A stretch of 64,000 nt of DNA from Soonwooa sp032078105 (GTDB taxonomy: Bacteria; Bacteroidota; Bacteroidia; Flavobacteriales; Weeksellaceae). A program made the translations under genes and the position numbers. The first letter of the stretch is position 1, and each line of letters starts with the position of its first letter. Positions 54,586 to 63,668 of the stretch are shown one piece after another. The DNA is taken from contig JBJZOS010000002.1 of the NCBI GenBank assembly GCA_046269235.1, forward strand, positions 1 to 64,000, written 5' to 3'. Under the pieces are notes generated by a model that did no database searches, was not told where the DNA came from, and was given only the letters and a program-made list of their open reading frames with translations.

Positions 54586-55848
54586 ATGTCAAAAAATATT
54601 GTTTTAGATGTTGAAAATGTTTCGAAACAGTATCGTCTTGGTGAAGTAGGAACAGGGTCTTTACAACATGATATTGTTAGATGGTGGGCCAACATTCGAG
54701 GTCAGGAGGATCCTTATCTAAAAATAGGAGACACTAATGATAGAACACAAAAAGGCGTATCAGATTATGTTTGGGCACTTAAAGATATTAATTTTCAAGT
54801 AGAGCAAGGACAAGCTGTAGGGATTATTGGTCGTAATGGAGCAGGCAAATCAACTTTACTGAAATTACTTTCTCGTGTGACAAAACCAACAACGGGTTCT
54901 ATCAAATACAAAGGTCGTATTGCTTCGTTGTTAGAAGTTGGTACTGGTTTTCACCCAGAAATGACGGGTCGCGAAAACATTTATTTGAACGGTGCTATTC
55001 TTGGAATGACACGAAAAGAAATCACACGTAAATTTGACGAAATCGTAGCTTTTGCAGGCGTAGAACGTTACATCGACACACCGGTAAAAAGATATTCGTC
55101 AGGCATGTATGTTCGTTTAGCCTTTGCTGTTGCAGCGCATTTAGAATCGGAAATTCTGATTGTAGATGAGGTTCTTGCTGTTGGTGATGCCGAGTTTCAG
55201 AAGAAATGTTTGGGAAAAATGGGCGATGTAAGTAAAGGCGAAGGGCGTACTATTTTGTTTGTGAGTCATAATATGACAGCTGTTGAGACGTTATGCACAA
55301 GTGCAGTAGCTATGCGCCAAGGAACCATTGTTGATATAGGACAACCCGAACTTTTGATAAAAAACTATCTGGCCGATAGTATTACAAATTGTAGGCACAT
55401 AGAATTTGAAGATATTAGCAAAGCTAAAGGCAATGAGCATGTAAGGATTAAATCTGCTACAATCAAAAATTTATCTACCATAGATCCTGCTGATGTTATT
55501 GATGTAACATCTGAAATTGAAATTGAGTTTGAAATTATAAATCAAACAAAACAAGAAAGACTTTCAATAGGTTTTGATTTAAAAAATACGCGAGGTGATG
55601 TGATTTTTGGATCAGGAAATATGTTTAACTTCCCTATTAATATCCCAACGAAAGTAAGCTGTCGTATACCAGCAAATCTATTGAATGATGACATGTATCA
55701 AATCTTGTTCTATATGCACACAGAAGCCATGAGTCATCTTTATAGTGAAGACGAACTTCTTAGTTTTGACGTAAAAGACATTGCAAGAGAAAGTGGTTAC
55801 TTAGGTAAAGTGAACGGGTTTGTTCGTCCCCAGTTAATTTGGAAATAA
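54586..55848 (+). CDS. Polysaccharide ABC transporter ATP-binding protein (Wzt type)
   Basis: A 420-residue ATPase. Seen: Walker A in VGIIGRNGAGKSTLLKLL (about residue 78-95); the signature VKRYSSGMYVRLAFAVAAHL; Walker B in ILIVDEVLAVGDAEFQKK; and a C-terminal extension from about residue 250 to 420 with beta-sandwich character (DVTSEIEIEFEIINQTKQE). Wzt proteins carry such an extension to recognise the modified end of the glycan. An acidic insertion between the Walker B and the extension is not evident. It pairs with the permease at 53707. Glycan specificity cannot be read from sequence. Confidence 0.9.
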   Translation: MSKNIVLDVENVSKQYRLGEVGTGSLQHDIVRWWANIRGQEDPYLKIGDTNDRTQKGVSDYVWALKDINFQVEQGQAVGIIGRNGAGKSTLLKLLSRVTKPTTGSIKYKGRIASLLEVGTGFHPEMTGRENIYLNGAILGMTRKEITRKFDEIVAFAGVERYIDTPVKRYSSGMYVRLAFAVAAHLESEILIVDEVLAVGDAEFQKKCLGKMGDVSKGEGRTILFVSHNMTAVETLCTSAVAMRQGTIVDIGQPELLIKNYLADSITNCRHIEFEDISKAKGNEHVRIKSATIKNLSTIDPADVIDVTSEIEIEFEIINQTKQERLSIGFDLKNTRGDVIFGSGNMFNFPINIPTKVSCRIPANLLNDDMYQILFYMHTEAMSHLYSEDELLSFDVKDIARESGYLGKVNGFVRPQLIWK

Positions 55849-55850
55849 CT

Positions 55851-57722
55851 ATGTTAAAAAAATTATATGATAAAAAAGTTTCTGCTACTGGATTGGCTAT
55901 TTTTAGGATAACATATAGTTTAGTTTTACTCGCAGAAATACTACAGCTCTATTACTTTAGACATCTTATTTTTGATAAAATACCTTATCTAGAAAAAGCA
56001 GAAATCAATTTTGGAATTCCTATTGCTATCTGGGGTATTTCTGTATTATTTCTTGCGTTTGGATTATTTACCAGAACAGCAACTATTATCAATTATTTAT
56101 TAAGTTTAATCTTGATTGGTAGCATAACCACTTATGAGTATCATATGTTTTATGCTTATATGGGAATTAATTTTTTACTCATTTTTCTTCCTATTTCAAC
56201 AAGTATATGTATAGACCGATTACTATTAAAATATAAATATTCTAATACAAAATTTGAATATAATCCTCCAGCAGAAGTAAGTGTACTTGCTTATTTTATA
56301 CCGATATTAGTTGGGGTCGCATTTGTTTATTTTGATTCCATTTTTTTTAAATTATCGTCTGACTTTTGGATGAAAGGATTAGGAATGTGGTTGCCTACAT
56401 CTGTGCCACCAATTATTTTAAATGATTTACAATTTTTGCTAAATCAAGAATATTTAATGTATTTTTTAGGATATTTAACTTTGGTATTCGAAGCAATATT
56501 CTTGTTTACATTTTTTAGAAAAAGATGGAGAGTTCCTCTTCTAATAATTGGTATCGGTTTGCACGTTGGTATTTTAATCTGTTATCCTATTCCTTGGTTT
56601 GCATTGGGAATGTGTAGTTTGTATTTATTGATGGTACCGGTAAGTTGGTGGACTCTATTATTAGGAACAAACAAGAAAAGATTACCAACAATTACGTTTT
56701 ATTACGATGGAGAATGTCCCTTATGTAATCGTACCAAAATAACGATAAAGCACTTTGATATTTTAAAGAAAATAGAGTTTAAAACAGTTCAATATTATGC
56801 TGAACAAGAACCATCGCTAAAAGATATTCCTTACGATACATTATTAGACGATATCCATTCTATAAAAAACGGAAAAGTTTACAAAGGTTTAGATACTTAT
56901 ATACAGGTTTTGAATAGTATGATCTATACAAAACCATTGAGTTGGCTGTTGAGATTACCTGGTATTTATCATTTAGGAAAAGTAGTATATGCTTATATAG
57001 CAAAAAACCGAAATACAGAACGTTGTACAGAAGAAAACTGTGGTTATACACCGCCTGTAATTCCTCCAAAAGAAGAAGGATTGAAGTTACTTCATAATTT
57101 CACTTTAAAAGATTTGAAAATAAAAGTCATAACAGCTGGTGTTTTAGCTTTATGTATTTTGCAGATAATAATTTCATATAATTCTGATCTTAATGTAGAT
57201 ATAAGACAAAAAATAGGTGTAGAAGATAACAAACTTAATAAAAAGATAGAGCGGACAGCTAAAAGTATAGAATCAATTGCACAAACTTATATAGGCATTA
57301 CGCATCACGCTGTTTTTATGGATTATCATTTTAATGAGTATAATCATATCATAGCTGTTACTTATAAAGATAACTTAGGAAGAGAAACTTGGTTACCTAT
57401 TATAAACCAAGAAGGTACACCAGGTAGTTATTTATATGGTTTTAATTGGGTTAAATGGAGTTTTCGTGTTAACCATAATAAAATAGATCAAAATAATTTA
57501 GAAAAAGGTATTGGAGATTTTACAGCATTTTGGGCTTATAAAAATGGTGCCGATTTGAATGACGCGACCTTCACTATCAAAGTAAAAAAAATAGATACAC
57601 CTAAGAGTTGGGAAAAAGATTTCTTGAAAAAGCAAATGCAAAAACCCTGGAAAGATGTAGGTACGGCGCGTTGGAGAGATAAAGAATATTTTATTGACAT
57701 ACCAATAATAGAAGAATTATGA
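55851..57722 (+). CDS. HTTM-like membrane protein fused to a DCC thiol-oxidoreductase domain
   Basis: A 623-residue membrane protein in the middle of a polysaccharide cluster. Seen: a multi-pass N-terminal half (about residues 10-275) resembling the HTTM/vitamin-K-carboxylase-like family, with motifs LFTRTATIINYLLSLILIG, YMGINFLLIFLPISTSI and GLHVGILICYPIPWFALGM. Then a DCC1/DUF393-type domain with FYYDGECPLCNRTK (CxxC at about residues 289-292) and an acidic ILDDIHSIKNGKVYKGLDTY. A Cys-rich NTERCTEENCGY is followed by a single transmembrane segment and a C-terminal soluble domain of about 170 residues. The frame opens three codons earlier, but ATG 55851, 2 bases after the ATPase stop, is preferred. 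Its stop overlaps the next ATG. Function unknown. Confidence 0.72.
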   Translation: MLKKLYDKKVSATGLAIFRITYSLVLLAEILQLYYFRHLIFDKIPYLEKAEINFGIPIAIWGISVLFLAFGLFTRTATIINYLLSLILIGSITTYEYHMFYAYMGINFLLIFLPISTSICIDRLLLKYKYSNTKFEYNPPAEVSVLAYFIPILVGVAFVYFDSIFFKLSSDFWMKGLGMWLPTSVPPIILNDLQFLLNQEYLMYFLGYLTLVFEAIFLFTFFRKRWRVPLLIIGIGLHVGILICYPIPWFALGMCSLYLLMVPVSWWTLLLGTNKKRLPTITFYYDGECPLCNRTKITIKHFDILKKIEFKTVQYYAEQEPSLKDIPYDTLLDDIHSIKNGKVYKGLDTYIQVLNSMIYTKPLSWLLRLPGIYHLGKVVYAYIAKNRNTERCTEENCGYTPPVIPPKEEGLKLLHNFTLKDLKIKVITAGVLALCILQIIISYNSDLNVDIRQKIGVEDNKLNKKIERTAKSIESIAQTYIGITHHAVFMDYHFNEYNHIIAVTYKDNLGRETWLPIINQEGTPGSYLYGFNWVKWSFRVNHNKIDQNNLEKGIGDFTAFWAYKNGADLNDATFTIKVKKIDTPKSWEKDFLKKQMQKPWKDVGTARWRDKEYFIDIPIIEEL

Positions 57723-58834
57723 AAATAGCAATACTTGGTGCAAGTTATCTTCAATTACCATTAGTAGAGAAAGCCAAAGCTACTGGATTAGAAACACATT
57801 GTTTTGCTTGGGATGATGGAAAAGCAGTTTGCAAGGATATTGCTGATTATTTTTATGATATTTCTGTTTTAGAAAAAGAAACTATTTTAGAGAAATGTCA
57901 AGAAATAAATATTGATGGAATATTAACTATTGCAACAGATATTTGTGTTCCGACTATTTCATATGTTGCAGCAAAGATGAATTTGATCGGTAATTCTACG
58001 GAAACTGCTTTTTTAACAACGAATAAAGGACTGATGAGAGATTGTTTCCATACACATAATATCCCATCACCTGCGCACAGAACAATTACAAACATTAAAC
58101 AGCTTTCTGCTATTGAGGATACATTTCCGTTAATTGTTAAACCTGTGGATCGATCAGGCAGCTTAGGCGTTAAAAAAGTATCCCATCAAAAAGAGTTATT
58201 GGATGCAGTAGAAGAAAGCTTAAGCTATTCTTTTGAGAAAATATGCATTGTAGAAGAGTACATTTCAGGTGTAGAAGTTAGTGTTGAAACATTAAGCTGG
58301 AAAGGCGAACATCAAATCGTAAACATTACTGATAAGGTACTCTCTCCCGAACCTTATTTTGTCGAAATTGCCCATCATCAGCCCACTGCATTACGCACTT
58401 CATTACAAGAAAAAATTAAAGAAATTGCTTTGAATACCTTAAGAGCAACTAATATCGAGTTTGGCGCATCTCATATTGAAATGAAAATCACCGAAGCTGG
58501 AAATGTCTATGTCATAGAAATTGGAAGCCGTATGGGTGGTGACTTTATAGGTTCAGATTTGGTGAAATTATCTACAGGCATAGACTATTTACAATGTGTA
58601 TTAGATATCGCCCTGAATCAATTTAATTGGCACGAAAGTATTCCAAAATATAACCGATACGCAGGTGTTTATTTTTATTGTAAAGAAACGCAATCATTAA
58701 ATCCTTATTTCCAGAAAGAATATGAATGGACGGTTAAGAAAGAAATTCTTAATGATGATTTAAAATTAATAAAAAGTAGCAATGACCGTTCAGGCTATCT
58801 TATCTATCAATCTGATAACAAAATTGAATTATGA
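57719..58834 (+). CDS. ATP-grasp ligase of the polysaccharide cluster
   Basis: A 371-residue ATP-grasp protein of the carbamoyl-phosphate-synthase-large-chain-like family. Seen: an N-terminal Rossmann-like start (MKIAILGASYLQLPLVEKA); the ATP-binding core with FPLIVKPVDRSGSLGVKKV and ICIVEEYISGVEVSVETL; and the metal-binding block FGASHIEMKITEAGNVYVIE then IGSRMGGDFIG. Such enzymes join a carboxylate to an amine or thiol through an acyl phosphate. Its first ATG overlaps the stop of the HTTM-DCC gene by ATGA, and its own stop overlaps the next gene the same way, so coupling is very likely. I infer an amino-acid or other acyl addition to a 4-amino sugar; not shown. Confidence 0.8.
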   Translation: MKIAILGASYLQLPLVEKAKATGLETHCFAWDDGKAVCKDIADYFYDISVLEKETILEKCQEINIDGILTIATDICVPTISYVAAKMNLIGNSTETAFLTTNKGLMRDCFHTHNIPSPAHRTITNIKQLSAIEDTFPLIVKPVDRSGSLGVKKVSHQKELLDAVEESLSYSFEKICIVEEYISGVEVSVETLSWKGEHQIVNITDKVLSPEPYFVEIAHHQPTALRTSLQEKIKEIALNTLRATNIEFGASHIEMKITEAGNVYVIEIGSRMGGDFIGSDLVKLSTGIDYLQCVLDIALNQFNWHESIPKYNRYAGVYFYCKETQSLNPYFQKEYEWTVKKEILNDDLKLIKSSNDRSGYLIYQSDNKIEL

Positions 58835-59463
58835 AACGTATCGCTATTGTAGGTTCTGGACATTTGGGACAACAAATTGCTTATCACATTCAGCAAGATA
58901 CGCAAGATGTTATTGTAGGTTTTTTTGATGATTATCAAGAAGTTGGAACGAGGATTAACAACATCCCAATATTAGGAGGTCATCAAGATATTGAATTACA
59001 GTTTCATAACAAAGCTTATGACGCATTGATTATTGCGATAGGTTATAGACATATGGCTTTTAGAAGTGATTTATACAAGCGTTTTAAAGAAAGCATCCCA
59101 TTTTATACCTTTATTCATTCGTCCACTATTTTAGACAAAAGCGCAACTATTGGCACAGGAAGTATTATTTATCCTGGTTGCTTAATCGATCAAAATGTAA
59201 AAATCGGCCACAACGTTTTAATGAATATAAGTTGCTCAATTGCTCATGATTCTAAGATCGGTCATCACTGTTTTCTTTCTCCAAGAGTAGCAATAGCAGG
59301 TTTTGTAGATGTAGAAGAAGAATGTATATTAGGGATTAATTCTACTATTATAGATAACATAAGAATAACAACTAAAGTTCAAATAGGAGGAGCTACAGTC
59401 GTCATCAAAAACTTAGAAAAACCAGGCTTATATGTTGGTAATCCTGCAAGATTTATAAAGTAA
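58831..59463 (+). CDS. NeuD/PglD-family sugar acyltransferase
   Basis: A 210-residue acyltransferase. Seen: an N-terminal Rossmann-like nucleotide-binding domain (IAIVGSGHLGQQIAYHI, then VGFFDDYQEVG), followed by a left-handed beta-helix of hexapeptide repeats (ATIGTGSIIYPGCLIDQNVKI, HNVLMNISCSIAHDSKIGHH, VDVEEECILGINSTI). The catalytic His is likely in SCSIAHDSKIG. PglD and relatives acetylate the 4-amino group of UDP- or dTDP-amino sugars using acetyl-CoA. Here it would act on the product of the aminotransferase at 59475 or of the preceding ATP-grasp enzyme. ATG overlaps the upstream TGA. Family sure, substrate inferred. Confidence 0.87.
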   Translation: MKRIAIVGSGHLGQQIAYHIQQDTQDVIVGFFDDYQEVGTRINNIPILGGHQDIELQFHNKAYDALIIAIGYRHMAFRSDLYKRFKESIPFYTFIHSSTILDKSATIGTGSIIYPGCLIDQNVKIGHNVLMNISCSIAHDSKIGHHCFLSPRVAIAGFVDVEEECILGINSTIIDNIRITTKVQIGGATVVIKNLEKPGLYVGNPARFIK

Positions 59464-59474
59464 AAAATACACAA

Positions 59475-60620
59475 ATGACCATACCTTTCAACAAACCATT
59501 CATTATTGGTAACGAACTAAAATATATAGAAGAAGCTGTACAATCTGGTAAGATATCAGGAGATGGACTTTTCACAAAAAGATGTCAACTTTACTTCCAA
59601 GAAAGATACAAATTCCCAAAAGTATTGTTGACAACTTCATGTACAGATGCGTTAGAAATGGCTGCTATACTTTGCGACATCAAAGAAGGCGATGAGGTCA
59701 TTGTACCAAGTTATACTTTCGTTTCTTCTGCTAATGCATTTGCATTACGTGGTGCCAAAATAGTCTTTGTAGATTCTTATGCAGACAATCCCAATATAGA
59801 CCCAAAAGAAATAGAAAAACACATCACTTCCAAAACCAAGGTTATAGTTCCCGTACATTATGCGGGCGTAGCTTGTGATATGGAAGCCATTATGAATCTT
59901 GCAGAAAAGCACCATCTTTTTGTCGTAGAAGATGCGGCACAAGCAATTGATAGTTACTATACATTCTCTGACGGTACTAAAAAAGCTTTGGGCTCAATAG
60001 GTCACTTCTCGGCATTTTCTTTTCATGAAACTAAAAATATCATTGCAGGCGAAGGTGGAATGTTAGTTGTTAATGATGAAAATTATTTTGAAAGAGCAGA
60101 AATCATTCGTGAAAAAGGAACCAATAGAAGTGCGTTTTTTAGAGGAGAAGTGAATAAATATGGCTGGGTAGATTTAGGTTCGTCATTTTTACCGTCAGAA
60201 ATCATTTCTTCATTTTTGTATGCGCAATTAGAAAATTTAGATAAAATTCAAGCAAAGCGTGTTGCCATTTGGAATCGTTATTCAGAAGCTTTATCAGAAA
60301 TTGAAAAAGTAGGTAAAATCCACTTGCCTGTCATTCCAGATTTTGCGACCAATAATGCGCACATGTTCTATATCGTATGTAAAAATTACGATGAAAGAAC
60401 TGCTTTGATCAAAAGTCTGAAAGAGAAAGATATCCATCCAGTGTTTCATTATTTAAGTTTAAATAAAAGTGAGTTTTTCTTGAAAAACAACGCAGAAATA
60501 GATATTCCAAATTCTGATAAATTTACAGATTGTTTATTACGTTTACCTTTTTATTACGAATTGGCCGAACATGAGCAAGAGATGGTTATTAGCGAGATAA
60601 AACATTTTTTTGATGCCTAA
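59475..60620 (+). CDS. rffA: dTDP-4-amino-4,6-dideoxygalactose transaminase (RffA/WecE-like)
   Basis: A 381-residue PLP aminotransferase of the DegT/DnrJ/EryC1 family that converts dTDP-4-keto-6-deoxyglucose to dTDP-Fuc4N. Seen: the N-terminal IPFNKPFIIGNELKYIEEAV, typical of RffA; LLTTSCTDALEMAAILC; EDAAQAIDSYY; and the PLP-binding Lys in SFHETKNIIAGEGGMLVV (about residue 180). Also present is the C-terminal HMFYIVCKNYDERTALIK. It is preceded after 11 bases by the acyltransferase, and its stop overlaps the start of the WecF-like gene. Together with RmlA, RmlB and WecF it marks a Fuc4N(Ac) route. The stereochemistry (Fuc4N against Qui4N) is inferred from resemblance and the WecF neighbour. 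Confidence 0.88.
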   Translation: MTIPFNKPFIIGNELKYIEEAVQSGKISGDGLFTKRCQLYFQERYKFPKVLLTTSCTDALEMAAILCDIKEGDEVIVPSYTFVSSANAFALRGAKIVFVDSYADNPNIDPKEIEKHITSKTKVIVPVHYAGVACDMEAIMNLAEKHHLFVVEDAAQAIDSYYTFSDGTKKALGSIGHFSAFSFHETKNIIAGEGGMLVVNDENYFERAEIIREKGTNRSAFFRGEVNKYGWVDLGSSFLPSEIISSFLYAQLENLDKIQAKRVAIWNRYSEALSEIEKVGKIHLPVIPDFATNNAHMFYIVCKNYDERTALIKSLKEKDIHPVFHYLSLNKSEFFLKNNAEIDIPNSDKFTDCLLRLPFYYELAEHEQEMVISEIKHFFDA

Positions 60621-61773
60621 TATTATACATATTTGTCAAGATGAAAAATTCATAAACTCTGGATTTAATCAATTTGAAAAACTACATCAAAATCAGAATG
60701 AAATATGGGTATATGATTGTCCTGAAAAAAGACTTAAGCATATCACTGTTGATATTTCTAAAATTAGATTTATTGAAAATGATTCTGAAACCTATAGATT
60801 GATTCCAAAGGATTCAATAGTCGTTTTTCATAGTTTGCCAAACCATGTGATACCAAATCTAAGTTATATTGACCAAAGTGTTAGAATAATTTGGTGTATT
60901 TTCGGATTTGAAACCTATAGTGACCACACAATATATTCTGTAAATAAATCCTTTGATAGCATTACCAAAAAAATAACATTAACAAAGAAATATTCTGTTA
61001 AGGAAGACATCAAATTTGTTCTCTTTCCTTACATAAGAAAGTTTAAAAAAAATCTATACTTGACTATAAAGGAGAGAGAACGCTTAAAAAAGAAAGAAAA
61101 ACTTAATAATCTTAAACGTGTTGACTATTTTGCAACATCATTTGACGAAGAAAAGATAAGTCAGGAAAAAATGCTAGGTTTTTCGAGACCTCTATTTAAC
61201 TTTTGGTATTATCCTGTGGAGTTAATTCTTGATCTTAACCAAGAAGTTAATTATGATAAATCTAAAATTATGATTGGACATTCTGGGTATAGAAACGGGA
61301 ACCATCTCGATGTTGTTAACAAAATAAAGAATTATAGCTTTGTCAATGAAGATATAATAATCCCTATTTCTTATGGTGAAAAAAACTATATTGACATAAT
61401 AAAACCATTAATTACAAAAAACCTCCCAGGTGTCAACTTCATTGAAGAATTTCAATCACTTGATACCTATAACAATTTATTAGCTAACGTCAAAATAGCC
61501 ATATTTAATAATAGACGACAACAAGCCTTGGGAAATATAATTGCATTGGTCTTTTTAGGAGCAAAAGTTTTTCTCAGCGAGAAAAATTCATTTTATCATT
61601 ATCTAAAAAGGATTGGTATAAAAATTTTTTCATATGAAAATGATTTAAATTCCAAATCAATAGAAAATGGTTTAAGTCTTGAAGATATCAGCACTAACAG
61701 ACAGCGACTGTACGAACAATTAAATGAAACTAAGTTATTAATGGAACTAAAAATTTCTATAAACCATGTTTAA
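60613..61773 (+). CDS. WecF-like Fuc4NAc glycosyltransferase (GT56)
   Basis: A 386-residue protein resembling WecF, which moves Fuc4NAc from dTDP-Fuc4NAc to a lipid-linked saccharide at the inner face of the membrane. Seen: an N-terminal segment IIHICQDEKFINSGFNQFEK; FHSLPNHVIP and IIWCIFGFETYS; the middle YDKSKIMIGHSGYRNGNH; and the C-terminal AIFNNRRQQALGNIIALVFLGAKVFL, which is the family hallmark. The start ATG at 60613 overlaps the aminotransferase stop by 8 bases; a TTG one codon earlier is less likely. It fits the sugar made by the upstream genes. In enterobacterial common antigen WecF acts with WecG, absent here. Confidence 0.85.
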   Translation: MPNIIHICQDEKFINSGFNQFEKLHQNQNEIWVYDCPEKRLKHITVDISKIRFIENDSETYRLIPKDSIVVFHSLPNHVIPNLSYIDQSVRIIWCIFGFETYSDHTIYSVNKSFDSITKKITLTKKYSVKEDIKFVLFPYIRKFKKNLYLTIKERERLKKKEKLNNLKRVDYFATSFDEEKISQEKMLGFSRPLFNFWYYPVELILDLNQEVNYDKSKIMIGHSGYRNGNHLDVVNKIKNYSFVNEDIIIPISYGEKNYIDIIKPLITKNLPGVNFIEEFQSLDTYNNLLANVKIAIFNNRRQQALGNIIALVFLGAKVFLSEKNSFYHYLKRIGIKIFSYENDLNSKSIENGLSLEDISTNRQRLYEQLNETKLLMELKISINHV

Positions 61774-62728
61774 ATCCCCGCTTGTTTCCATCATCATCCC
61801 CGTATACAATCGCGCCAATCTGATAGGCGAAACATTGGATTCTATTATCGCGCAAACCTATCAAAATTGGGAATGTATTGTAGTCGATGACGGGAGTACA
61901 GATAATACTAAAGAAGTTATAACTACATATTGCGAAAAAGATCTTCGAATACAATTATATGATCGTCCTCATAGTATGCCTAAAAGTGGTAACAGCTGCA
62001 GAAACTATGGATACGAAAAATCAACTGGCGATCTAATCAATTTTTTTGATAGCGACGATATTGTTTTACCCAATTTTTTAGCATCTAGGGTTCCATTATT
62101 TAGTGACAACATACAAATCGTTTTTGCAAGTTACGAGTATGTGGACGCAGAGCTTAAGTACATAAGAACACCTTCCTTCGAAAGAAAAAACTCACTAATT
62201 AATGACTATATCTTTTGGAGATTTCCGATATTGACTCCTAGTGCATTAATTCGCAAAAAATACCTCGCTGATAAAAAATTATTTGATCATAAGATAAAAA
62301 GAGGGCAAGAAACCAATTTTTATCTTAATATACTTCCAAATTTAGAAGAAGATCAATTTGTATTCATCGATGTTCCAACTTTTCTATATCGTCAACATGG
62401 TAATACAATTTCTAAAAATGCTGAAACCTACAATATTAACTTTGTACCCTCTCAACTTTATGTTAGATGCAAATCTTTAAGAATAGGAGCTATGATGAAC
62501 GATAACGAATTAGTATCTAACTCATATCTTCATATTATCCTTATTCTTATGCGCATAATAAAAAATAAAGATAGGGCTAACTTTAAGTACTTTACATCTT
62601 CTATTCTACCAAAGATTAATCAAATTAACACATATCAAAAACGTGAAATAAAAGTCATTGCACAACTATTGTGCAAAATTGGAAAAACGCCAAAGAAAAT
62701 TGAATATAGATGGATTAACTTTTTATAA
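61766..62728 (+). CDS. Family 2 glycosyltransferase
   Basis: A 320-residue GT-A enzyme adding a sugar to the growing glycan. Seen: the nucleotide-sugar site VSIIIPVYNRANLIGETL; VVDDGSTDNTKEVI; and the metal motif INFFDSDDIVLPNFLA (the DxD-like SDD). The following region has RGQETNFYLN, in the position of the catalytic acidic motif of the family. The C-terminal third is basic and may associate with the membrane. ATG 61766 lies 8 bases inside the end of the WecF-like gene. Donor and acceptor cannot be read from sequence. Confidence 0.9.
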   Translation: MFKSPLVSIIIPVYNRANLIGETLDSIIAQTYQNWECIVVDDGSTDNTKEVITTYCEKDLRIQLYDRPHSMPKSGNSCRNYGYEKSTGDLINFFDSDDIVLPNFLASRVPLFSDNIQIVFASYEYVDAELKYIRTPSFERKNSLINDYIFWRFPILTPSALIRKKYLADKKLFDHKIKRGQETNFYLNILPNLEEDQFVFIDVPTFLYRQHGNTISKNAETYNINFVPSQLYVRCKSLRIGAMMNDNELVSNSYLHIILILMRIIKNKDRANFKYFTSSILPKINQINTYQKREIKVIAQLLCKIGKTPKKIEYRWINFL

Positions 62729-63601
62729 ATGATTACCATCTTCACGCCAACCTTTAACCGCGCCTACATCTTACCAATACTATACAGATCCTTGGAGCAA
62801 CAGACATGCAAAGATTTTGAATGGCTCATTGTTGATGACGGAAGCACAGACAATACTGAGTCTTTAGTTAATGGTTTTAAAAAGCTTGCAAATTTTCCAA
62901 TCCATTATTATAAAAAAGAAAATCAAGGAAAACATATAGCAATCAATGATGGATTAAATCTGGCGAACGGTTCTCTTTTTTTTATTGTTGATAGCGACGA
63001 TTATTTAGCAACAAATGCTATTTCAACGCTAATCGAAAAATACGAAACAATAAAAGATAAAAGTAATGTTGCAGGCATAGCGATTGGCTATCGTTCGATT
63101 AAAAATAACGGCGCTATAATATATTCTAAGCAACTTCCCCAACATGAAATGCTTCTAGACCATAATGAGTTAGTATACAAAGAAGGCATTACTGGAGACT
63201 TTGCAACAGCTTTTAAAACCGACATCCAAAAACAATATCCTTATCCACATTTCGAAGGTGAAAAATTTTTCAGAGAATCCTACGTCTATCGTCAAATTGG
63301 AAAAAAATATAAAACCTTATACATAGACGACCCTATCTATTTTGCTGATTATCTGGAAGATGGCCTTACATCAAAATCTTGGCAGTTATTAAAAAAATCG
63401 CCTAAAGGCGCCGCCTTATTTTTTAGAGAATTAAGTAAAGAGGACATACCATTAAAAAATAAATTATCTGCACTTAATGCTTATTGGGACTTTCAACTTA
63501 ACGATATTAAATCACCCTGGACCGAAAAATTAAAAGGAACCTCGCTCCTACTCTCTTTACTTGTTTTAATTAATAAAAAAATTAAATATTATAAGTTTTA
63601 G
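62729..63601 (+). CDS. Family 2 glycosyltransferase
   Basis: A 290-residue GT-A enzyme, starting directly at the stop of the preceding glycosyltransferase. Seen: ITIFTPTFNRAYILPILYR; WLIVDDGSTDNTESLV; HIAINDGLNLANGSLFFIVD and the metal motif IVDSDDYLATNAI; then FEGEKFFRESYVYRQIGK, which carries the acidic residues of the acceptor site. It differs clearly from the enzyme at 61766, so each probably makes a different linkage. Acceptor and donor unknown. A 67-base gap follows before the next gene. Confidence 0.9.
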   Translation: MITIFTPTFNRAYILPILYRSLEQQTCKDFEWLIVDDGSTDNTESLVNGFKKLANFPIHYYKKENQGKHIAINDGLNLANGSLFFIVDSDDYLATNAISTLIEKYETIKDKSNVAGIAIGYRSIKNNGAIIYSKQLPQHEMLLDHNELVYKEGITGDFATAFKTDIQKQYPYPHFEGEKFFRESYVYRQIGKKYKTLYIDDPIYFADYLEDGLTSKSWQLLKKSPKGAALFFRELSKEDIPLKNKLSALNAYWDFQLNDIKSPWTEKLKGTSLLLSLLVLINKKIKYYKF

Positions 63602-63668
63602 TTTTAATATTTTTAAACATTAATAAAGACTAAAATTGTAAAACAATTTCAAAAAAAAACACAAAACA

